In this document: positions 52,082 to 60,730 of the stretch, in pieces
Layout: each line of letters begins with the position of its first letter
How positions within the stretch are numbered: position 1 is the stretch's first letter
NCBI GenBank assembly: GCA_902569115.1
Contig: CACFTI010000006.1
Coordinates: 1 to 64,000, forward strand
From: an uncultured Verrucomicrobiota bacterium
Lineage (GTDB): Bacteria > Verrucomicrobiota > Verrucomicrobiia > Opitutales > Seribacteraceae
Length of the DNA: 64,000 nt
Reading direction: 5' to 3'
The notes under the pieces: model-generated
Databases searched by the model: none
Told to the model about the DNA's origin: nothing
Seen by the model: only the letters and a program-made list of their open reading frames with translations
Position numbers and translations under genes: made by a program

Positions 52082-53569
52082 TTAAGGCGTTACCCCTGCA
52101 AGTTTAAGTAAAGCATCTGACCAAAAGAAAAGAGCAAAACATCCCAGTGCAGTGAAAGCCAAAGGCACGACACAAGGCCAGGGTGCTTCCTTGATTGACT
52201 GCTCTTCTTCCTCGGTATCCCCGGACCGGAAAAACGCCGTAACCGCGACAGGTAATAAATAAAAAACATTCAGCAAAGAACTGATCAGTAAAACAGCCAC
52301 GACCCACATGACATCCCGATCCAAGGCACCCAATGCTAAGTACCATTTACTGACGAACCCACCCAAGGGGGGTAAGCCAATCACACTCAGTGAACCGATC
52401 ATAAAAGCACCCATCGTGATCGGCATCCGACGACCGAGGCCCCGCAACTGACTAACATATTTCTTGCCAGTCGCCACAAAGATAGCACCGGCACAAAAAA
52501 ACAATGTTATTTTCCCACATGCATGCATCGCAATATGCAGGACCGCCCCACCCTGCCCTCGATCCGTGGCAATTGCCGCACCTAGAATAATATATCCGAG
52601 CTGACCAATGGTGGAAAACGCCAGTCTTCGTTTAAGGTTATCCTGAGAAAGAGCTATTAACGAAGAGATAAGAATGGTTGCGGATGCCAGAATCATGGTC
52701 CAGTCCTGTCCATTCATCTTGGTAAGCACATCAACCCCAAAGATATCCGCGTACACTCGGTACACACAAAATACCCCGACCTTCACCACCGCTACGGCAT
52801 GAAGCAAGGCAGAAACGGGAGTGGGGGCAACCATCGCTCCGGGCAGCCATGAGTGAAATGGCATCAGACCCGCCTTGGCAAAACCGAAGGTAAAAAGAAG
52901 AAGAAGAGCAAATTGAGTCGTCTCGCTAAAATAGCCAATCTTTCCGGTATCAGAAAGAAAATCCATGGTCATCTGTCCGCCATCCAGCCAAATGTAACAC
53001 CAACTCAGTGCAGGTAGAAGTAAGCAAAGAGATGTAAACAAAAGGTATCCAAGATAGGTACGTCCACCAGTTCTCGCCTCCTTATCCTGCATATGAGTAA
53101 CCAAAGGAAAAGTGGAGACGGAAAGCATCTCATAGAAAAAATAAATGGTCAGCAGATTCGCGGAAAAAGCTACGCCCATGGTCGCCGAAAGCGAAAGAGC
53201 GAAGAAAGAGTAGAACCGAGTCTGGGCATGCTCATGTAGACCGCGCATGTATCCAATGGAATAAAGGGTTGTGGCGATCCAGAGGATAGAAGCGACTAGG
53301 GCAAATAAAAGCCCGGGCCCATCCACCCGCAAAAGCATCGGAACATTGGAAAAAATCTGCCAAATATGAAATTCAATTATGCTTCCACCCAAAATGATAG
53401 GTAGCATCGAAAGAACAACTGCTGCCTGCACGGAAGCTGCCCCAAAGGTGATGAGTTCGCGAAGATTCGCTCGCTTCTCTCCTGCCAGCATGATGCCCAA
53501 AAGGCCAAACCAAGGGGCAATTAGGGCGATTAAGGGCCGAACATCTTCAACTATGATTGGCAGGCTCAT
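52082..53569 (-). CDS. MrpD/NuoM-type antiporter subunit (495 aa)
   Basis: Polytopic proton-antiporter family protein with about 14 spans. Diagnostic blocks are TIYFFYEMLSVSTFPLVTHM (Glu of TM5), GFAKAGLMPFHSWLPGAM (Lys of TM7) with VAPTPVSALLHAVAVVKVGV, and LKRRLAFSTIGQLGYIILG. These are strong for MrpA-N/MrpD/NuoL-M. ATG 53569 overlaps the stop of the preceding mrpD-like gene by four bases. It is the second of three such subunits in the operon. Confidence 0.9.
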   Translation of the reverse strand: MSLPIIVEDVRPLIALIAPWFGLLGIMLAGEKRANLRELITFGAASVQAAVVLSMLPIILGGSIIEFHIWQIFSNVPMLLRVDGPGLLFALVASILWIATTLYSIGYMRGLHEHAQTRFYSFFALSLSATMGVAFSANLLTIYFFYEMLSVSTFPLVTHMQDKEARTGGRTYLGYLLFTSLCLLLPALSWCYIWLDGGQMTMDFLSDTGKIGYFSETTQFALLLLFTFGFAKAGLMPFHSWLPGAMVAPTPVSALLHAVAVVKVGVFCVYRVYADIFGVDVLTKMNGQDWTMILASATILISSLIALSQDNLKRRLAFSTIGQLGYIILGAAIATDRGQGGAVLHIAMHACGKITLFFCAGAIFVATGKKYVSQLRGLGRRMPITMGAFMIGSLSVIGLPPLGGFVSKWYLALGALDRDVMWVVAVLLISSLLNVFYLLPVAVTAFFRSGDTEEEEQSIKEAPWPCVVPLAFTALGCFALFFWSDALLKLAGVTP

Positions 53570-55125
53570 TCGTATTCAACCCCCGTTGGTAAGTCGTAAG
53601 CCTGTAAGAAAGTCTCAATTTGATTCACCACTTCCTGGTTATAAATACCGATTACTATAACTGTAGCTGCAGCAACCAGTAAGGGGATTAACATAATCAA
53701 GGGTGCCTCATCAAAGCGGGTTTGCTCTCGACTTAGTCCTAAGTCTCCGTGCCCCTTCCCAAGGTTTTTACCGCTTTCATCGACGGCTAAATGGATTCTT
53801 TCTATCAAACGGAAAAATAAAATCACCATAACCATGGTCGAAAACATTAGAACCACGAGGTATTCCCAATGACCTGAGACCATACCTCCAGTGATCAAAT
53901 ACCATTTACTGAAAAAACCACAAGTAGGGGGAAGCCCGATGATAGAAAAACCTCCCACGAAAAAACCAATCATGGTAAATGGCATTTTGGAAAATAATCC
54001 TCGAATCCCATCGAAATGGGTAGTCTTACATTTATGTAAAATAATACCCGTACCCAAAAATAAACACAAGGTCATGCAGGCATCACTGATAATGTGGAAG
54101 ATCGAACCGATCAGCCCGTAGTAGTTGTAGATCCAGACCCCACCGACCATATATCCCACTTCTGCTACTATCAGATAAGCAAGCATCCGTTTAATCTCTC
54201 TTTGCGAAAGGGCGAGAAATGCTGCACAAATAATTGCGATCACCACCAGCCACGGCATCCAACTTACCCAAATGGTCGATTCGAACGAAAATTCCACCCC
54301 AAATACCGTGAGAACCATCCGTATCATCACATAAATCATCACTTTAGTAACCAGGGGAGCAAGTAAACAGGAGGTTGTGGTTGGCGCATTGCAATACGCA
54401 TTGGGAAGCCATGCATGAAAAGGAAAGAAGGCCATCTTAATCAGAATGCCCACTCCGATGAGCACAAAGGCGACCTGCATGGTGGCGGAATCGGTTAACC
54501 CGTTGGCCTCTATTACTTCTTGAATACCCACCATATTGAGGGTACCTGTCTTGATGTAGAGATAGCCCACTCCTAACAGATAGAGCGACGCACCGATGGT
54601 TCCCAAAATCAAATAATTAAATGTCGCCGCAGCTGCCCGGTTCGATCCAATAGCAATTAATCCATATCCGGTAAGAGCTGCCACTTCGATCAATACATAC
54701 AAATTGAAGGCATCCCCAGTCAGGCAGATTCCGGCAAGACCGGTTATTTGCAGAAGCATTAGCGAATAGTAAATCGCCTCCTTATTGGGCGTTTCCTTCT
54801 CAACATGAATCTTGGAATAAACGGTTACAATCAAACCTACCCCCAATACGATCAGCACAATCAGTGAAGCCAAAAGATCTGCCCGAAATTCAATCCCCAC
54901 TCCACGCGGAAACAAATCAAGAGTCCATCCACCAAGCAGATATGAAATTTCATGATTGGGGGATGCCATTGCCTGGCGCAAAGTTTCCACACCGGCCCAA
55001 AAAGCTCCAGCCATGGACAGCACGGATATGGGGTAAGCAAGCTTTATGTTAACATAACGAGACAACGCTACGAATACCGACCCAAAGAGCGGAAAGATAA
55101 AAATCCATGCGATAGCGTTTTCCAT
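53566..55125 (-). CDS. mrpD: MrpD-type antiporter subunit (519 aa)
   Basis: Polytopic antiporter subunit. Key segments are DAFNLYVLIEVAALTGYGLI (TM5 Glu), LIKMAFFPFHAWLPNAYCNA (TM7 Lys) with PTTTSCLLAPLVTKVMIYVM, and REIKRMLAYLIVAEVGYMVG. The NAYxxAP pattern and the position right after mrpC favour MrpD. I chose ATG 55125, which overlaps the mrpC stop by one base (TGATG); a TTG precedes it by one codon. Some residues at the TM7-TM8 junction are unusual (Thr-Thr-Thr, then CLLAPL). Confidence 0.9.
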   Translation of the reverse strand: MENAIAWIFIFPLFGSVFVALSRYVNIKLAYPISVLSMAGAFWAGVETLRQAMASPNHEISYLLGGWTLDLFPRGVGIEFRADLLASLIVLIVLGVGLIVTVYSKIHVEKETPNKEAIYYSLMLLQITGLAGICLTGDAFNLYVLIEVAALTGYGLIAIGSNRAAAATFNYLILGTIGASLYLLGVGYLYIKTGTLNMVGIQEVIEANGLTDSATMQVAFVLIGVGILIKMAFFPFHAWLPNAYCNAPTTTSCLLAPLVTKVMIYVMIRMVLTVFGVEFSFESTIWVSWMPWLVVIAIICAAFLALSQREIKRMLAYLIVAEVGYMVGGVWIYNYYGLIGSIFHIISDACMTLCLFLGTGIILHKCKTTHFDGIRGLFSKMPFTMIGFFVGGFSIIGLPPTCGFFSKWYLITGGMVSGHWEYLVVLMFSTMVMVILFFRLIERIHLAVDESGKNLGKGHGDLGLSREQTRFDEAPLIMLIPLLVAAATVIVIGIYNQEVVNQIETFLQAYDLPTGVEYE

Positions 55126-55817
55126 CAACTCTTGGGTTTTGGTTTCCCCTTGCCTGAGGTTTTCCTCGGGGAAGAACTTTGGGATTGAATCTTTTTCTTG
55201 GTTTTCGAGACGGAAGAATTCTTGGCTGTGGATTTATTTTTAGAAATCGAACTGGCAACGGCTTTAGCTTTCGAGCCCTGAGTTGAACTTCTTGCCCGAC
55301 CCTTTGGTTTAGCTCCTGTCACAGGCGAAACACTTGTCCGCTCATCTGCACGTTCTAATTTTACAAGTAATTCGTCCTCCTCAACCGTTCCATATCCCTG
55401 ATAAATTCGCTGCGTCAATGCCAGGGCAAGTCCCAGTGTCGCTACCCCCACGACAATGGCCGTAAGCATAAGCACATGAGGCAAGGGATTTGCATATCCC
55501 TTCACGGTTTCCGGCTTTAATTCAACGGGATGATAAGCATCCTGATTTCCTGTTGCATTTTTCTCTGTAGCTACCTTCGCATGACTGCCATGAGGATCAT
55601 GTTCAGCCAAATAAATGGGAATCGTCGCATCTTTCTTCACCGCAATCGAAACATAAAACAAAATGATCGCAGTCTGGAAAATAGACATTCCAATTAGTTT
55701 TTTAACGAGGTTTCTCTTGGCGAGCATGGCCCAGAGCCCAATCAAAAGCAAAACAACATAGATGCAGTAGTTTAACCGCTCTATGAATAACTCACTGACC
55801 AGACTTCCTCCTTCCAT
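55125..55817 (-). CDS. mrpC: MrpC/NuoK-type subunit with a long basic C-terminal tail (230 aa)
   Basis: The membrane core has three spans as in MrpC/NuoK: CIYVVLLLIGLWAML (near 15-29), LIGMSIFQTAIILFYVSIAV (about 37-56) and ANPLPHVLMLTAIVVGVATL (about 109-128), with the family LPHVLMLTAIVVG motif. A ~45-residue His/Asp-rich stretch is inserted before the third span. The last ~65 residues form a Lys/Ser/Arg-rich tail (for example SKTKKKIQSQSSSPRKTSGK). MrpC is normally about 110-115 residues, so this protein is twice the usual size. The preceding gene ends 19 bases upstream. Confidence 0.88.
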   Translation of the reverse strand: MEGGSLVSELFIERLNYCIYVVLLLIGLWAMLAKRNLVKKLIGMSIFQTAIILFYVSIAVKKDATIPIYLAEHDPHGSHAKVATEKNATGNQDAYHPVELKPETVKGYANPLPHVLMLTAIVVGVATLGLALALTQRIYQGYGTVEEDELLVKLERADERTSVSPVTGAKPKGRARSSTQGSKAKAVASSISKNKSTAKNSSVSKTKKKIQSQSSSPRKTSGKGKPKPKS

Positions 55818-55836
55818 CACTTAAAAAACAAAAGCA

Positions 55837-56586
55837 TTACAGTCCTTGCTTGAGACGGCCCTCCGAAGCCAAGTTCGCGTACAATACAAACATGATTGAG
55901 GCGACGGTAAACCCCACACCGATCTCAACCCCGAGCATGGCATGGTATCGGGCCATTTCCCGGGAGACTGGCAATATTTTGTCCAGTTCTGCATAGTCGA
56001 GAAACTCTCCACCCAGCATCATTGAAAGCAGACCGATCCCACCATAAAGCACGATCCCCATCGCTGCCACGAACAGGCACCTTTCGATGGGAAAACGGGA
56101 CATCGCCTTTTCCAAGTCCCATGACAGGGCAATCAGGATAAAACTTGCACCCATGACGACTCCACCCTGGAATCCACCGCCCGGGCTTACATGACCATGT
56201 GCCAACACATAAAAGGCAAAAATCTGAAGAACGGGAACAATCAACCTTACCGTATTAGTGACAATCAGATCAGGTTCAGCCTCCACCTCATGATCTTTTC
56301 TTCTCGGGCGCCCCACAGAGGATCCCCGAAGAATTGCAATCACTGCCATGCCGGCAATGAAAACCACGACTGTTTCAAACATGGTGTCAAATCCACGATA
56401 ATCTGCCAGGACAGCCGTTACCATATTGGGGACTTCCGTATCCACTCCGGTATTGGCGATGAAATGACTAGAAACGGGAGATTTGGATGCCGGGGATTCA
56501 ACATCTCCCCATTTTGGAAAATCCTGTCCTGCCCAAAGGAGCAATCCACCTATGACAATTACCGGAATGAGGGAGAAAAATTTCAT
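55837..56586 (-). CDS. mrpB: MbhE-MrpB fusion subunit (249 aa)
   Basis: The N-terminal part (span about 1-20, then NMVTAVLADYRGFDTMFETV and span to ~88) corresponds to the MrpA C-terminal/MbhE piece. After a charged linker (GRPRRKDHEVEAEPD) comes the MrpB domain with four spans: NTVRLIVPVLQIFAFYVLAH, then GHVSPGGGFQGGVVMGASFI and GIVLYGGIGLLSMMLGGEFL. I set the start at ATG 56586, which overlaps the previous stop by one base (TGATG). Earlier in-frame starts would add an improbable Gly-rich segment that is only a shadow of the neighbouring gene. Confidence 0.85.
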   Translation of the reverse strand: MKFFSLIPVIVIGGLLLWAGQDFPKWGDVESPASKSPVSSHFIANTGVDTEVPNMVTAVLADYRGFDTMFETVVVFIAGMAVIAILRGSSVGRPRRKDHEVEAEPDLIVTNTVRLIVPVLQIFAFYVLAHGHVSPGGGFQGGVVMGASFILIALSWDLEKAMSRFPIERCLFVAAMGIVLYGGIGLLSMMLGGEFLDYAELDKILPVSREMARYHAMLGVEIGVGFTVASIMFVLYANLASEGRLKQGL

Positions 56587-56837
56587 CAGTCGTTTGATTT
56601 TCTCCTTAAATGAAAAATAGTGGCTACCAATACCACGGTACTTATCCCTGCACCCACCGTTGCCTCGGTAAAGGCCACATCCACCGCTCCCATCTCCGCC
56701 CAGAGCAGGCACATCAGAAAACTATACACCCCAAACACGACGGCCGATACGAGTAGATCCTTTACCCAAAGCGAGGTCACCGCTGCCACCACCAGCAACA
56801 GAAGTATGAATGTATTAAAGATTTCCAGTCCGATCAT
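56586..56837 (-). CDS. MbhD/DUF4040-type subunit, detached piece of MrpA (83 aa)
   Basis: Three hydrophobic spans in 83 residues. LLVSAVVFGVYSFLMCLLWA and the following GAVDVAFTEATVGAGISTVV match the DUF4040 domain, which in classical MrpA sits near the C-terminus and in archaeal Mbh is the separate MbhD. It contributes to the ion path next to MrpB. ATG 56837 overlaps the mrpG stop by four bases, and its own TGA overlaps the next ATG by one base. Confidence 0.87.
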   Translation of the reverse strand: MIGLEIFNTFILLLLVVAAVTSLWVKDLLVSAVVFGVYSFLMCLLWAEMGAVDVAFTEATVGAGISTVVLVATIFHLRRKSND

Positions 56838-57253
56838 GACTTCTTCTTTCCTCGCTTCTTCGACTTCTTTAAGTCTTCCTCCGTCATAGGCATCTCATCA
56901 TCCTCAAAAGCCGCTCTCATCAATGCATGCGAACTGGTTGGCGTGGTTAAATAAATGAATAAAACAACACCCAAAATCTTTATCAGCAAAAGCCAACTTC
57001 CGAGGGAAAAATCATCCATTGTCACAAAACCAAAACCACCAAGCATCAGCATAGTCGAAAGTGTATCCCCTTTCCCCGCCGCATGCATACGGGTGTAAAA
57101 ATCGGGAAATCGAAGCATCCCCACCGCAGAACCAAGAAAAAAGATCAGCCCCAGAATTCCGCTCACTATACCAACGATTTTCAGCAACATAAACCCTTCG
57201 TTTCCGGCATCCGGCGTGGTAGCCAGGACCAAAGTGGATAACGATTCAATCAT
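56834..57253 (-). CDS. mrpG: MrpG/MnhG-type subunit (139 aa)
   Basis: Small membrane subunit with three spans: IVSGILGLIFFLGSAVGMLR (about 28-47), DTLSTMLMLGGFGFV and LGSWLLLIKILGVVLFIYLT. The segment RFPDFYTRMHAAGKGDTLS is diagnostic for MrpG. The N-terminus has a ~25-residue extension, and the C-terminus is rich in Lys and Glu. ATG 57253 overlaps the mrpF stop by four bases. Confidence 0.92.
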   Translation of the reverse strand: MIESLSTLVLATTPDAGNEGFMLLKIVGIVSGILGLIFFLGSAVGMLRFPDFYTRMHAAGKGDTLSTMLMLGGFGFVTMDDFSLGSWLLLIKILGVVLFIYLTTPTSSHALMRAAFEDDEMPMTEEDLKKSKKRGKKKS

Positions 57254-57567
57254 GAAGCCTTAGCCTCCTTTTTTGCTTTTTCCCGGGCTTCCATTTCTTT
57301 CAAAGAAATCGTTCGGTTCAAGTACCTTGATACAATGATCGCAGCCACGAAGTTGAGGAGGGCATAAGTAAGGGCAAAGTCCACAAACATTTCCACCCGG
57401 TCATACAAAGTACCAATGATCACGAGTAATACCGCGGTTTTCGTTCCAATCACATTAACCGCCAAGATACGGTCAAAACCAGTGGGGCCTACACAAATCC
57501 GGTAAATTACTGGAATCATTAGGACGAACAGACAAGTGCCCATAATTATGGCAAACCACTCCGTCAT
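57250..57567 (-). CDS. mrpF: MrpF/MnhF-type subunit (105 aa)
   Basis: Three-span subunit. VIYRICVGPTGFDRILAVNV followed by KTAVLLVIIGTLYDRVEMFV and DFALTYALLNFVAAIIVSRY match MrpF well, including the conserved GPTxxDR and the acidic DFALTYA. A Lys/Glu-rich tail follows. ATG 57567 overlaps the mrpE stop by four bases. Confidence 0.92.
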   Translation of the reverse strand: MTEWFAIIMGTCLFVLMIPVIYRICVGPTGFDRILAVNVIGTKTAVLLVIIGTLYDRVEMFVDFALTYALLNFVAAIIVSRYLNRTISLKEMEAREKAKKEAKAS

Positions 57568-58073
57568 CGATTTTCCAACACCTCTGGTTCAAAAACCTCT
57601 GCCACTTTTCTTTCAATGGCACCGGTAAGCAGATCATCCTCTAAAAATTGGCTCATAGTGTGCACATGAAAAATATCGCCCCGAATCAGCATGGTAATGG
57701 TTCCCGGGGTTAAAGTAATCGAGTTGGCGAGTACAAACTTAGCAAAATCTGTTTTCAGATAAGTTTCAAAAGTCACAACCCTTGGAGACATTTCCTCATA
57801 TCCTTTCTTAGTCATGGCCAACTTAAAAACATGTAGGTTGGCCTTTACCACTTCCCAAGTAATCCAAGGAAGATATCGAATGAAGGTCCAGGCTTCACGC
57901 AAACGGGCAGACATCCCCTTTTTCCGGTCGTGAAAGAGGAGATCATGGGAAACCCATGCCACTACAAAACAGGAGATAAGCCCCAATCCCAGATGAAACA
58001 CATCGAATTTTCCCGAAAGGATAACCCAGTTGAGCAGGAGGAATAAGAAAATGAGGATTGGATACACTACCAT
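57564..58073 (-). CDS. mrpE: MrpE/MnhE-type subunit (169 aa)
   Basis: First gene of the operon. Two N-terminal hydrophobic segments (VVYPILIFLFLLLNWVILSG and LGLGLISCFVVAWV) precede the cytoplasmic domain with FIRYLPWITWEVVKANLHVF and the family motif FVLANSITLTPGTITMLI. I chose ATG 58073, which gives a typical MrpE start; a TTG at 58124 would add 17 residues (MNFSVWGCPEAK...) that look unlike the family. Neither start has a clear ribosome binding site. Confidence 0.87.
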   Translation of the reverse strand: MVVYPILIFLFLLLNWVILSGKFDVFHLGLGLISCFVVAWVSHDLLFHDRKKGMSARLREAWTFIRYLPWITWEVVKANLHVFKLAMTKKGYEEMSPRVVTFETYLKTDFAKFVLANSITLTPGTITMLIRGDIFHVHTMSQFLEDDLLTGAIERKVAEVFEPEVLENR

Positions 58074-58412
58074 TGGAGCAAAATAAATTTTTGCTTCGGG
58101 GCAACCCCATACGGAAAAATTCAATTACTTAACTGATTAAATTTCATAATAATAATTTTTTATTCCTTCAAATAAATCCAAGAAGCAGAATTATAATCAT
58201 AAAAGGCAGGTTCCATTTTCTAAATCAGATTGATCCTCTTTCCCGTTAATCTTTTTACATAGAGGATTCTTTGATCCTTGAGACAAAAGTTAAAAAAAGT
58301 GAGAGTTAGATGTGTGTTGCTTTTACTAATTATATTTACATATCTGCACTTATTTGCAAAGTAAACCAAATAAAAATCTTGATTTACTAACTAGTTAAAA
58401 TAAATTGGAAAA
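58074..58412. other. 339-base divergent intergenic region between mrpE and yaaA
   Basis: AT-rich DNA that must hold the promoters of the mrp operon (minus) and yaaA (plus). I could not find a convincing -35/-10 pair for either. A ten-base palindrome TAACTAGTTA (58388-58397) lies 15 bases before the yaaA ATG, and AGGAT/ATCCT arms occur at about 58263-58278. No tRNA or other RNA structure was recognised. Confidence 0.4.
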
Positions 58413-59201
58413 ATGCTTATCCTTCTATCCCCGGCAAAGACACTCGATTTTGCATCGCCATCTGAAACCAATATTTGTACAGAACCAGAATTTCTCGAAT
58501 TTTCAAAAAATTTAGTCAAAGGACTTTCGAGGTTAACTTCCGTTGAAGTTGCGGAGCTTCTGCATATTAGCCCAAAACTAGCTGATTTGAATCGTCAAAG
58601 ATTTTTAGATTGGCAAATTAAGCATACCACGAAAAACTCTAAACAAGCTATCCTTGCTTTTAAGGGAGATGTTTATGCAGGACTTGAAGCATGGAAATTT
58701 AAGAAGGAAGATTTTAAATTCGCTCAGAAAAAACTTCGGATGCTGTCTGGACTTTATGGTTTATTAAAACCATTGGACTTAATTCAGCCATATCGATTGG
58801 AAATGGGTACCATTTATGCAAATCCTCTAGGAAAGGATTTATACTCCTTTTGGGGAGACAAGCTGTCGCAAACCATTAACCGTGATTTAAAAGAAGAGAA
58901 ATCTAATTTAGTGGTTAATTTGGCCTCCCAAGAATATTTCAAGGCAGCTCAAGCATCTAAAATTAAAGGAGAAATTATATCACCTTCCTTTCTGGATGAG
59001 AAAAATGGGAAATATAAGATAATTAGCTTTTATGTTAAAAAAGCCAGAGGCTACATGGCTAATTACCTGGTAACTAATCGAATCAATAGGATTAATGAAC
59101 TTTCAAAGTTTAGTGCACACGGCTACCAGTACTCCAAAGGTGAATCCACCCCAACCACTCCTGTTTTCACGCGCTCGGAAAAACAAAGAGAAGTAGCTTA
59201 A
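58413..59201 (+). CDS. yaaA: YaaA-family peroxide stress protein (262 aa)
   Basis: Member of the YaaA/UPF0246 (DUF328) family, DNA-binding proteins that in E. coli lower free iron damage during peroxide stress. The start MLILLSPAKTLDF and the core FAQKKLRMLSGLYGLLKPLD with IQPYRLEMGT are diagnostic. LVVNLASQEYFKA and KIISFYVKKARGYMANYLV complete it. Length (about 260) is normal. The ATG at 58413 directly precedes the conserved start. It stands alone, divergent from the mrp operon. Confidence 0.95.
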   Translation: MLILLSPAKTLDFASPSETNICTEPEFLEFSKNLVKGLSRLTSVEVAELLHISPKLADLNRQRFLDWQIKHTTKNSKQAILAFKGDVYAGLEAWKFKKEDFKFAQKKLRMLSGLYGLLKPLDLIQPYRLEMGTIYANPLGKDLYSFWGDKLSQTINRDLKEEKSNLVVNLASQEYFKAAQASKIKGEIISPSFLDEKNGKYKIISFYVKKARGYMANYLVTNRINRINELSKFSAHGYQYSKGESTPTTPVFTRSEKQREVA

Positions 59202-59237
59202 AAGAACTTTTCAATTTAACAGCTAAGTAAAGTTTGC

Positions 59238-59402
59238 TTACTTTTTAGCTTTTTCCATTCTAGCTTGAACTGATTTCCTCTGCATATCCCGATAATAGGA
59301 TGCATTACCACGTAACTTAGCAGGTCCTTTTCCTGATTTTCCTCCTTTCCTTCCCATCAATTGTGCGACCTTTGCAAGGGATTTTTTGAATTTCTCGGTC
59401 AT
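59238..59402 (-). CDS. small basic protein of unknown function (54 aa)
   Basis: ATG 59402 to TAA 59238 encodes a 54-residue protein with 12 Lys and 5 Arg. It has a helical start (MTEKFKKSLAKVAQLMG), a Gly/Lys loop (RKGGKSGKGPAKL) and the tail YYRDMQRKSVQARMEKAKK. Its ATG overlaps the stop of the upstream small gene (ATGA), which strongly supports both being real. The charge suggests RNA or DNA binding. No family recognised. Confidence 0.65.
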   Translation of the reverse strand: MTEKFKKSLAKVAQLMGRKGGKSGKGPAKLRGNASYYRDMQRKSVQARMEKAKK

Positions 59403-59635
59403 AATTCTCGACTAATACGATTAAACACGCGAAGGATTTTGGCCATTCGATTCGATGAGCTGGCCATCTCCGCAAGAATTTGATCAATCCTCCTCTGTTT
59501 ATCAAAGGGGATCGGGTTGGGAGATTTTATCCTTCTTTCCACACCCTGAAGAAGGCGATCCCCCACCCGATCACCTGAAATTCCAAATTTAGATTCTTTT
59601 ACCCCTCTTTGATTTCCCATTCCTTTTTTTTGCAC
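59399..59635 (-). CDS. small helical protein of unknown function (78 aa; 73 from the ATG)
   Basis: Starts at GTG 59635 or, five codons later, at the ATG giving MGNQRGVKESKFGIS. It has a basic first half (GDRLLQGVERRIKS) and a helical second half (FDKQRRIDQILAEMASSSNR, then AKILRVFNRIS). It has no membrane span and I do not recognise a family. It overlaps the 54-residue gene by four bases and follows obgE by 56 bases on the same strand, so the pair may be read from the obgE transcript. Confidence 0.6.
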   Translation of the reverse strand: MQKKGMGNQRGVKESKFGISGDRVGDRLLQGVERRIKSPNPIPFDKQRRIDQILAEMASSSNRMAKILRVFNRISREL

Positions 59636-59691
59636 AAGCGTTTGTGTAAAACAAGTAAAAAATTTATGAGAGTTTTTGTCGTAGAATTTTT

Positions 59692-60681
59692 TTAGGATAA
59701 GTTTTCGAGGAGCTTCTCTTTTAGATGCGGTAATCCATCTTCAAGGAGAGCTGAGATCACATGTAGTTCGATATCAGGAAATCGCTTTTTGAACTCATTA
59801 ACATACTGAGCTGCGTTTTCTTCGTCTATTTTATTGCCCACAACAACAAATGGCTTTTCTCCGAGTTTTGGATCGTATTCAACTAATTCCTTCCGCAGGT
59901 GCTCGAAATCGTCACATGGATTCCGTTCATCGGTTGCCGCAAGATCCAAGAGAAACAAAAGTAATTTACATCTTTCCACATGTCGTAAAAAACGATGACC
60001 CAAGCCACGGTTTTCAGCCGCCCCTTCAATCAACCCTGGGACATCAGCCATGGTGAGCGTTATGAAATCGTCAGGAAACTCAATCACCCCAACTGTTGGA
60101 ACAAGTGTAGTAAAGGGATAAGAATCAATTTTGGGAGATGCATTCGACATCACATTAAGAAGGGTTGATTTACCAGCGTTAGGAAAACCTACCAATCCAA
60201 TATCCGCTATGGTTTTAAGGGTAAATTTATACTCCCCTTCCATTCCCATTTTCCCTTCGGTAAACTGGCGGGGAGTCTGGTTTACAGAACTTTTAAAAGT
60301 GGCATTGCCTCTCCCCCCTTTTCCTCCCTCTAAAAGAAGAACCTCCTGTTCGTGGTCAAGTAATTCACAAATTAGTTCTCCTGATTCTATTTCCCTAATC
60401 TCTGTTCCCATTGGCACTTTGAGAATACAGGTATCTCCACCTTTTCCATTTTGGTCACTGCCCCGACCCGGTTCTCCGTTTTTGGCCTTCCAGTGTTTTT
60501 TAAAATGATAATTCCGTAAATCGGCTACATTCTCGTCAGCTTGTAAAATAAGATCGCCTCCTTTACCGCCATTGCCTCCATTTGGTCCACCATTAGGCAT
60601 GTACTTTTGTCGAAGAAAGGACATGCAACCATCACCCCCATTTCCTGCTTTCAGAAAAACTTTTGTTTCATCATAAAACAT
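59692..60681 (-). CDS. obgE: Obg-family GTPase (329 aa)
   Basis: Essential GTPase linked to 50S ribosome assembly and the stringent response. The Gly-rich Obg fold fills residues 1-158 (KAGNGGDGCMSFLRQKYMPN, then GGPNGGNGGKGGD). The G domain has GFPNAGKS (165-172), DVPGLIEGAA (213 on) and NKID (283-286). There is no C-terminal OCT domain, as in the shorter members. The ATG is at 60681, just past the terminator of ahcY, so it has its own promoter. Confidence 0.96.
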   Translation of the reverse strand: MFYDETKVFLKAGNGGDGCMSFLRQKYMPNGGPNGGNGGKGGDLILQADENVADLRNYHFKKHWKAKNGEPGRGSDQNGKGGDTCILKVPMGTEIREIESGELICELLDHEQEVLLLEGGKGGRGNATFKSSVNQTPRQFTEGKMGMEGEYKFTLKTIADIGLVGFPNAGKSTLLNVMSNASPKIDSYPFTTLVPTVGVIEFPDDFITLTMADVPGLIEGAAENRGLGHRFLRHVERCKLLLFLLDLAATDERNPCDDFEHLRKELVEYDPKLGEKPFVVVGNKIDEENAAQYVNEFKKRFPDIELHVISALLEDGLPHLKEKLLENLS

Positions 60682-60730
60682 GGGTGTTATCCTTATTACT
60701 TAGGGCGTCAATGGTCAACGACTCAAAAAA

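Noticed and set aside
55837-56712. Longer start for the MrpB fusion (56712)
   Set aside because: The extra 42 residues are Gly/Arg-rich and overlap the MbhD gene in another frame; ATG 56586 gives a normal membrane N-terminus and a TGATG junction.
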